DNA of 64,000 nucleotides from Amia ocellicauda (Eukaryota; Chordata; Actinopteri; Amiiformes; Amiidae). The position numbers and the translations under genes are program-made. Shown here in pieces: positions 57,814 to 64,000 of this stretch (positions within the stretch are counted from its first letter, which is position 1; each line of letters starts with the position of its first letter). Below the pieces are notes generated by a model. The model worked only from the letters and a program-made list of their open reading frames with translations. It was not told where the DNA came from and ran no database searches. The DNA lies in contig NC_089852.1 of the NCBI RefSeq assembly GCF_036373705.1, forward strand, positions 552,501-616,500, read 5' to 3'.

Positions 57814-60800
57814 AGCGTGAAGACCAGGCTGGCCGCCCTGGAGAGTCTGCGCCAGGCCTTCTCCGGCCGGCTGCTGGGAGACTTCCTGCTGGAGCGCCGG
57901 CTCACCCTGAGCGACTGTCTGGAGCGGAGCCTGCGCAAGGGTGAGGGGCGGGGCTGCAGAGCTGCTGTGGGGCTGGAGGGGGAGGAGGTGGCTGGGGAGC
58001 ATAGGATTAAGTTACTATGGGTTTACTAAGGGGTCATCTGGGTGCATGTTGCTGGAAACGACACTCCTAACTCTCTCTCCCTTTTTCTTCCTCCCCTTTT
58101 TCTCCCTCCTCTCCATCCCTGTCCCAGGCGGAGGGGAGGAGCAGGCGGCGGCGGCGCGGGTCAGTGTGCTGCTCTGTGTGCAGCTCGGGGGTGGCCCGGA
58201 GGGGGAGGAGGGTTTTAAGACCCTGCGCCCGGCCCTCTGCACCGTCCTGAGCGACAGCTGCGCCAGCATGGCCGCCCGGCACAGCGTGAGTGCCGCCCGT
58301 CTCGCACCGACACGCGCACTCTGTGTGCGCGGCCCTCTGTCACACGGGGCCCTCGGGGGGGCCTGGGGGTTCCTGACGGGTAGCCTGTTCGGGTTTGAAT
58401 CGGCCTTTTATCTCATTGTGATGAGTCCTGCCGGCTGCAGTTTCTTATTTAATTTCCGTCTCTCTCCCTCCCCTCTCTCCAGTGCGCCACGGCCTTGGGG
58501 ATGTGCTGCTATGTTTCTGCTGCTGATGATGTGGAGGTGAGACTGTTTGTACACACTTCTGCTCGTGTGGCTGTGCTGGCACTGTTTCTGCTGCCGGGGG
58601 GGTTTGTTCTGTGTCTAAGGGATGTCTGTCTGTACGTCTGCAGGATCTGTGCAAGTCTCTGAGCCACCTGGAGAGCGTGTTCACCAGCTCCTACCCCAAC
58701 CGCGACGGCGTCCTGCCCGCCCACAAGCCGGGCACCCTGGCGCTCCACTGCGCTGCCCTGCAGGCCTGGGAGCTGCTGGTCACGCTGTGCCCGGCGTCGC
58801 GGCTGCGCACCCTGCTGGACCAGTGAGTACCTGCCCCCCCGTCTAGGGCTGGATGCTCCAGAATCTCGATTAGTTCAGTTGTTAAAACAGTTGTTAAATC
58901 CCCAGTGGAGGGAGAGGAGACTGACCTCTGTCCTGAATATAGTGAAAATGTGAATAAATTAAAATATAAATGCAAAATCATATCGTTTAAATATTTGTAT
59001 TGTTCATATTTTAAATATAATCAGTGTTAAGTTTTTAGTGATCGTGTCTCTTGGTGTCCTTTACAACATCCTGCCTGGCAGTGCAGGCAGGGCCCTGTGA
59101 AACCCGTCATTATTCTGAATTTTCGGAGAACGTGTTTTATAAGTTTGTACTCAGTTTGTGATGTTCAAGCTGCAGGAAACGCTGGAACATTAAGGTATGA
59201 GCAAATGGGCCTCATTTCCCCACAGAACAGGATTTAAAAAGCCCTGTTTCAATCCCAAACCGCTTGTATTTTTTAAAAGAATCTAACTATATATCCATGA
59301 ACTACGTTATAATACCATTGTAATATATTTATAGCGTAAAAGTATATATATACATGTATATAAGAAAATTGCATTTGAAAACAGTTTGCTGAGCCAAGTT
59401 TTCGGCAGTGACGTCACAAGTGCAACACACAAGATCCCCCCAGTGAGGCGATGTATTAATGTCACATTTTTTTCAAACGTAAAATAAAAGATTTTCTGCG
59501 ATCGACGGATCATGCTGAGATTTGTGGGGCTCACTGCACCCCCGACAGCTTTTCAAATGCCGTAGACGTCGCGATGTGGTTTACCAAGCAGCACAGATTA
59601 AAAACCGTCTGAAGACAGTCTGTACAAAGAGAACAGAGAAGAAATGTAACGACAAAACAGAGAGCCTAGAGGCGGAGGGGGCCGCGGTCCGGACTGTGCG
59701 CCGCCTTGTGAGAAGCAAGTGTCGTCGGAAGACGCGAAAAGCTGAAGTGACCGTTTGCGTTTCTGACCGATTTAATGTTTTAATAAATTTTATTTGTCTC
59801 CTTACATTAGTGTAGTCCTGTAGCCACAGAAAAAGAATTTCTTCTAAAGACCCCCCCCTTCTGATTGACATGGGCTGCGTCCCAAATCACACACTCGCTC
59901 CTACACCCTTCGAGGAGTGCACGCTGTGCTGGCGTGAGGAGGGTGGAGGTGAAGCTAAAAGCGTCTTTGCCTTTGACGGAAAAAGTACCTACGCAGTACA
60001 TCTGTCTCTGTATTTAATTAAAATAATAATTTTGAAATGCATTGTTCGTTACCATCAGCTAGTTTTATAGGATACTACTTCGGTAATTGGTAGGTGCCGA
60101 CACCTTTTTTGGCTGAACTTTCTAATCATATATTTAAATCATGATTAGATACATAATTTAACAATTTCTTCAATTGTCTAGTTGCATTACATGACATTTT
60201 TATGCACCGCCGCTGCCATATTGTTGACTTGTCTCCGGTTTCAACGCACAGACTTCTGGGACTTCAGCGCTAAAACATTCCGCATCAGTGCGCTCTTTTG
60301 TTCACTCGCTTCCCAAGGGATTGGGACACCACCACCGAGTACTTACACCCCGCAAGGGAAGGGAACGAGGGAGCGAGTGTGCGAATTGGGATGCAGCCTT
60401 GGCTAGAAACGCTGTTCACGGCTCGTGCCTGACCCTCTCCTCCCCCCCTAGGCACCTCCCCAAGCTGCAGGCCTGCCTGGCGAGCAGCGACGTCGACTTC
60501 CGCATCGCCGCGGGGGAGGCCATCGCCCTGCTGTTCGAGCTGGGGAGGGACGTGGACCAGGTAAGAGCCGCTCTGGCCGGCGGGGCGACCCGGGGGCGTC
60601 CCGGGGGCGTCCAGCACTGTCTGACCCAGCGCCTCTCTCTCTCGTCTCTCCTCTCCCTGTGCGTCTGCGTCCCCCGCGGCAGGACTTCCTGTTCCAGGAC
60701 ACGGCCGAGCTGTGTGCACACCTCAAGGTCCTGGCCACCGACGGCAACAAGCACCGCGCCAAGGCGGACCGGCGGAAGCAGCGCTCCATCTTCAGGGAGG

Positions 60801-61335
60801 TCCTGCACTACATCGAGGTGAGCGGTGCCGGGGCCACGGGCTGCGGGCTGGACTGGGCCTCGAGCCTCACATCGGGACCGGCCGGTGCAGTGTGTTGAAA
60901 TGTGAACATAAGACAGTGTCCAGTCGAGAGGAGGCCATTCGCCCCATGGTGCTCGTTTGGTGTCCATTAATAACTAAGTGATCAAGGATCCTATCCAGTC
61001 TGTTTTTGAATGTTCCCAAATTGTCTCTTCAGCCACATCGCTGGGGAGTTTGTTCAGATTGTGACGCCTCTCTGTGTGAAGAAGTGTCTCCTGTTTTCTG
61101 TCTTGAATGCCTTGAAGCCCAATTTCCATTTGTGTCCCGGGTGCGAGTGTCCCTGCTGATCTGGAAAAGCTCCTCTGGTTTGATGTGGTCGATGCCTTTC
61201 ATGATTTTGAAGACTTGGATCAAGTCCCCACGTAGTCTCCTCTGTTCCAGGGTGAGGTGTGTAACCGCTCTTTCTCTCTCCCTCCAGAACGAGGATTTCA
61301 CGGAGGAGAAGATCCGATTCGGCGTTTTTATTTAA
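53456..61335 (+). CDS. ifrd2: Interferon-related developmental regulator 2, C-terminally shortened
   Basis: Exons 53456-53498, 55195-55257, 56989-57105, 57500-57584, 57816-57940, 58128-58285, 58483-58536, 58644-58822, 60452-60560, 60683-60817 and 61288-61335 join in frame to 371 residues. The order MPRNKKGKRGSG, GASDDELASEV, TRLAALESLRQAF, DFLLERRLTLSDCLE, DFRIAAGEAIALLFELGRD and DGNKHRAKADRRKQRS follows human IFRD2 closely. Known IFRD2 binds ribosomes and represses translation. The 63-base second exon is symmetric and could be a cassette. The last exon matches the family to EEKIRFG, then reads VFI and stops, about 85-90 residues short (human is about 442). AATAAA is at 61370. No further exons were found in the window. 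Confidence 0.92.
57118..57250. repeat. Degenerate (actgc/actac)n low-complexity tract
   Basis: Irregular runs of tactgcactacac-type sequence in ifrd2 intron 3. Confidence 0.85.
58823..60451. other. ifrd2 intron 8
   Basis: The longest gene-free stretch inside ifrd2 apart from the 5' introns. Mostly AT-rich with short chance frames. The phrase acacactcgctcctacaccc and related CpG-containing sequence near 59890 and 60300 may be old repeat DNA. Confidence 0.5.
60905..61257 (-). mobile_element. CR1/L2-like LINE 3' end in ifrd2 intron 10
   Basis: Reverse-strand copy of the same family as 39119-39750, with the same RT C-terminal peptides and ending agcacgatggg...cttatgttc in reverse. It ends only about 30 bases before the acceptor of the last identified ifrd2 exon. 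Confidence 0.88.
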
Positions 61336-62440
61336 CATCGATGACATAAAACAGCCGCTGGGGAGAGGAAATAAAATCACAGTCTAGAGAATGTTTATAG
61401 ACATTTTAAACTGTTCAAATTGTGGATTGATTATTTTACTCTAATTTATTGAGTGGGAGACCAGCAGTGATTTTTAAAAAGGAAAATTAAAAAGTTTACA
61501 GACTTTGGGTGCGGGGGGGGGGGGGGGGGAGGGACAAACCCTTTTGTAGTTTTTCTATTTATAGTGTGTGTATGCGGTTTTATGCATATATACAAACACA
61601 TCCACACATCCCAGTAGAGTATCTTTATGCATTGAATAACAGAGGCTGTGTATCCGATGCATACGGGTGCCTTACGGGCCGTCTGATAAACGCGTGAACA
61701 AGTGAAGGATATTATTTTTAATTGAATATCTTTCCATCGAGAAAGGGAGCAAAATTAATAAAACTGAACCGAAACTACGAAAGAGGAGGCTGTCGCAGCT
61801 GGACGGGCTCCTCCGGTCGGAGGCTCTTGCTCCTCAGGCTGTGGTGTGGGGGGTGAGCCGGTGAGCACTGGGCTCAGTTTCTGCTCAGCTGGTCTCAGTG
61901 CAGATGAATGGCATCCAAAGGCCAAAGTGACTCCGCAGATCATGAATTCTATATTTGTTGAAAAATAAAAAAATAAATTGAATTCAAGGTGTTGTCTTTG
62001 TTCATGTGTAATTGTGTGAGTGAGCAGGGCTGCTGAATTGTGTGTGGGGGGTCTGCTGATGAATTGTCCACTGGGGGGGAATAAAGTGCCCATGAGAACA
62101 TAATTACACAGAACACAACTCCCCCCCCAGTTGAAAAAAAAATACCTCATAAGATTTCTCCCCCATACAGTCGTTGCACCAACACTTAATTTCCCACATC
62201 GTGAGGAAAATCCCCCAAAAAGCAGAACTTGCGCAGGAGCCCCGCAGCGCTGCTGGAGCAGAAGGGGTTAATCCCTGTGGGTAACCTGATGGGCCCGAGT
62301 ATCGATTACCGTTTAAAAGATTCATTACGAATACAGGGATACGGTCTTCTAAATAAAATAAAGTAATGGAAATGTGAGCAGATCAGTACGTGTGCACACG
62401 CGTGGACGTCTGTGGTTCGTGGTGCTTTCTATTGGTCACT
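61336..62440. other. ifrd2 3' flank
   Basis: No C-terminal IFRD exon can be read here on either strand. A run of about 16 G at 61513-61529 could disturb assembly. The rest is AT-rich with several AATAAA sequences. Confidence 0.55.
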
Positions 62441-62942
62441 CCCTGCCACCCCCGCGCTGCGAGCAGGTGGTACAGTCCGCGCCGGGACCCGCGCCTGCGT
62501 TCATACGGGGCAGCCATGGCGCCGCTTTCAGTTTCCAGTCCGGCTTTCGCTGCGCTTTATAACGGGGGTTTATTCTGCAGATCTGGCTCTGGCTCGCAGG
62601 CGCAGCTTCGCCAGTCCGGTGTCACAGCTGCTCAGTAAACACAGGACGGCCGAGAAACCGCCGCGCATGAGAGCCGGGCGGCGCCGTGTGTATCCGGGTC
62701 AGAGGGGCTTCGTGACGCTGTAACGCAGCCGCGGGTCCCGCCGTTTGCGCTTCTGCGGTTACCGTGTCGCCGCGTTTCAATGCGACACTGACGGCACGGG
62801 ATTCAAATCCACGTTTTCGGTCTTATCGACCCGTATCCGGGCGGGAGAGCAGTCTGTGCGTTGCAGCGCGATGGCCAGAGCCCGGGGTTGAGCTGCTGGG
62901 TCCGGACAGACCCAGAGTGATCCCCGCCGTGTCCCGCAGGTC
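62440..62942 (+). promoter_or_regulatory. CpG-rich promoter and 5' UTR of apeh
   Basis: CpG-dense DNA leading to an acceptor at 62939 (cccgcag) four bases before the first recognised apeh ATG. A first exon, perhaps with a few codons, probably lies within it; its boundary is not clear. Confidence 0.55.
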
Positions 62943-63159
62943 ATGACGTCAGAGCCCGGAGCGGTCAGCGCCGTGTTCGGCCAGTACGGCCAGCGGCCCG
63001 TCCCTGTGGCCGTCAGCGCCGGGGCCGAGGAGCCGGCCACGCAGGGGACCAGATACATCAACCTCCTCACAGGTACCCCATCCAGCGGCGACGGGCTCCG
63101 GCCGGGTGTCAGTCCTTAAAACCCAATCCTACCTCTTGTGTGAAGACATGTATTCCCCA

Positions 63160-63194
<35 letters not shown>

Positions 63195-63478
63195 CATGGT
63201 TCTACCTCTCCATCATCTGACATTGGTCAGTGTCTCTCTCCCTGTCTACCAGCACCCACCTTCACCAGCCTGTGTTGGGAGAGCATTAGTGACACTCATG
63301 GTTTGGCCCACATCTCGGTCATGTACTGGGTCCTGCTGTCTGCTCTTTCAGAGTGGAGTCAGACGGAGGAGAGCCGAGGAGAGAGACTGCGCTACACCAG
63401 ACAGTACAGCCTGCTGTGTGACCGCCGGACCGTGCTGCGGACGCTGCCCCCCGGACACTGCTGCCCGGTGCAGGGAGA
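62943..63478 (+). CDS. apeh: Acylaminoacyl-peptide hydrolase, 5' exons only
   Basis: Two exons, 62943-63072 and 63352-63478, join in phase to about 85 residues; the gene runs off the window. The protein reads SEPGAVSAVFGQYGQRP, then TQGTRYINLLTEWSQTE, then LRYTRQYSLLCD. This follows the start of human APEH (SEPEEAAALYRGLSRQP, YGGQYRTVHTEWTQRD, RFCRQYLVFHD). APEH is a cytosolic serine peptidase of the prolyl oligopeptidase family that removes N-acylated residues from blocked peptides. Its catalytic domain is outside the window. The first exon may add a few upstream codons. Recognition rests on the TEWSQ/RQY pattern and on 3p21-type synteny. Confidence 0.75.
63165..63192. repeat. (CT)n tract in apeh intron
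   Basis: Short CT dinucleotide run. Confidence 0.9.
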
Positions 63479-63699
63479 GTACGTACCTCACACACCCCCA
63501 TAGACCGCTGTGTCCAGACATGAATCACAGCAGAATGACTTTCCAGACTGTTCTTTAACGCTGTCTCTACTGGTCCATTTCAACTTATTCAGATGGAAAA
63601 TAAACATTAATTTAATTTAATTAATTAATGGTTTATCAGGGCTCTAAGAAATCGAAGCATTGAGGAAACCTGTATAACCTGTTATTATTAATTAGATGT

Positions 63700-63980
63700 A
63701 CAACAGTGTTACATTAACAGTCCGACTCCACCGAGACCAGGACACAATCTCTTCACAGCTCTTCACAGCAGCTCTGGAAGAAGTGTTTGAAACGCTGGAG
63801 TGGGAAGGAGAGGGAATCGAGTTAAACGGAGCCGATTTGAACAGCTTGCGGTTTGCAGATGATGTCGTCATATTTGCAAAAACACGTGGAGACCTGCAGC
63901 TTCAATTTCAGGAACTTTCAGATGCGAGTCAAACCAAAGTCACATTAACAGCTTCGTTCAGACTAAGAAAACTGAAGTAA
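63700..63980 (+). mobile_element. RTE-type LINE reverse transcriptase fragment
   Basis: Plus-strand frame with QDTISSQLFTAALEEVFETL and LNSLRFADDVVIFAKTRGDL, the conserved RT block with its FADD catalytic box, in the style of vertebrate RTE elements. It lies in an apeh intron. A short deletion has removed the residues before QDTIS. Confidence 0.82.
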
Positions 63981-64000
63981 AAGAAAACCTGGTCACACAA

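Noticed and set aside
63303-63558. apeh exon 2 starting further upstream at about 63250
   Set aside because: An acceptor at 63351 gives the correct phase and the conserved TEWSQ junction; the upstream sequence does not fit the family.

Overview
This window looks like nuclear DNA from a ray-finned fish. Vertebrate multi-exon genes with short exons and GT-AG introns are mixed with fish-type transposons: Tc1/mariner, Ty3/Gypsy, a Tx1-like L1 LINE, CR1/L2-like and RTE LINE pieces, and a hAT-type MITE. Microsatellites and minisatellites are plentiful. GC-rich coding exons would fit a non-teleost such as gar, bowfin or sturgeon, or an early-branching teleost, but I cannot name the species. There are no bacterial features, CRISPR arrays, rRNAs or recognisable tRNAs.

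Layout. (1) 1-2290 (+): 3' exons of a TCAF (TRPM8 channel-associated factor) gene with its M60-type metallopeptidase-like domain. (2) 3.2-15.9 kb: a transposon-rich block with a young 5'-truncated Tx1-like LINE carrying a target duplication, a decayed LINE 3' end, a large inverted repeat of Gypsy integrase sequence centred on a Tc1 element, and a probable solo LTR. (3) 16.2-21.7 kb (+): a second, gutted TCAF copy with an N-terminal exon, a short middle exon and a last exon nearly identical to that of copy 1. Its middle exons are missing and the gap holds an intact 1.2-kb DD36E Tc1/mariner element. (4) 22.2-27.6 kb: a CpG-rich promoter-like region and intergenic DNA. (5) 27.7-63.5 kb: a conserved cluster of naa80 (+), a hyaluronidase gene (+), lsmem2 (-), amt (+), ifrd2 (+) and the 5' exons of apeh (+). 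In human, all six are on 3p21.31.

Functions. naa80 acetylates the actin N-terminus. The hyaluronidase degrades hyaluronan. amt is the T-protein of the mitochondrial glycine cleavage system. ifrd2 is an interferon-related developmental regulator family gene; known IFRD2 is a ribosome-associated translational regulator. apeh is the acylaminoacyl-peptide hydrolase. They are neighbours by synteny, not one pathway. In human, HYAL3 and NAA80 are also adjacent.

Most unusual points: the Gypsy/Tc1 palindrome with arms of exactly equal length; the intact DD36E element; the TCAF copies whose last exon and 3' UTR match far better than their introns; a 5.4-kb minisatellite in amt intron 1; tandem repeats in amt introns 2 and 5 that repeatedly copy the 5' splice site; a GC-AG intron in amt; and an ifrd2 reading frame that stops about 85-90 residues early. 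I found no convincing new multi-gene system. The novelty here is structural.
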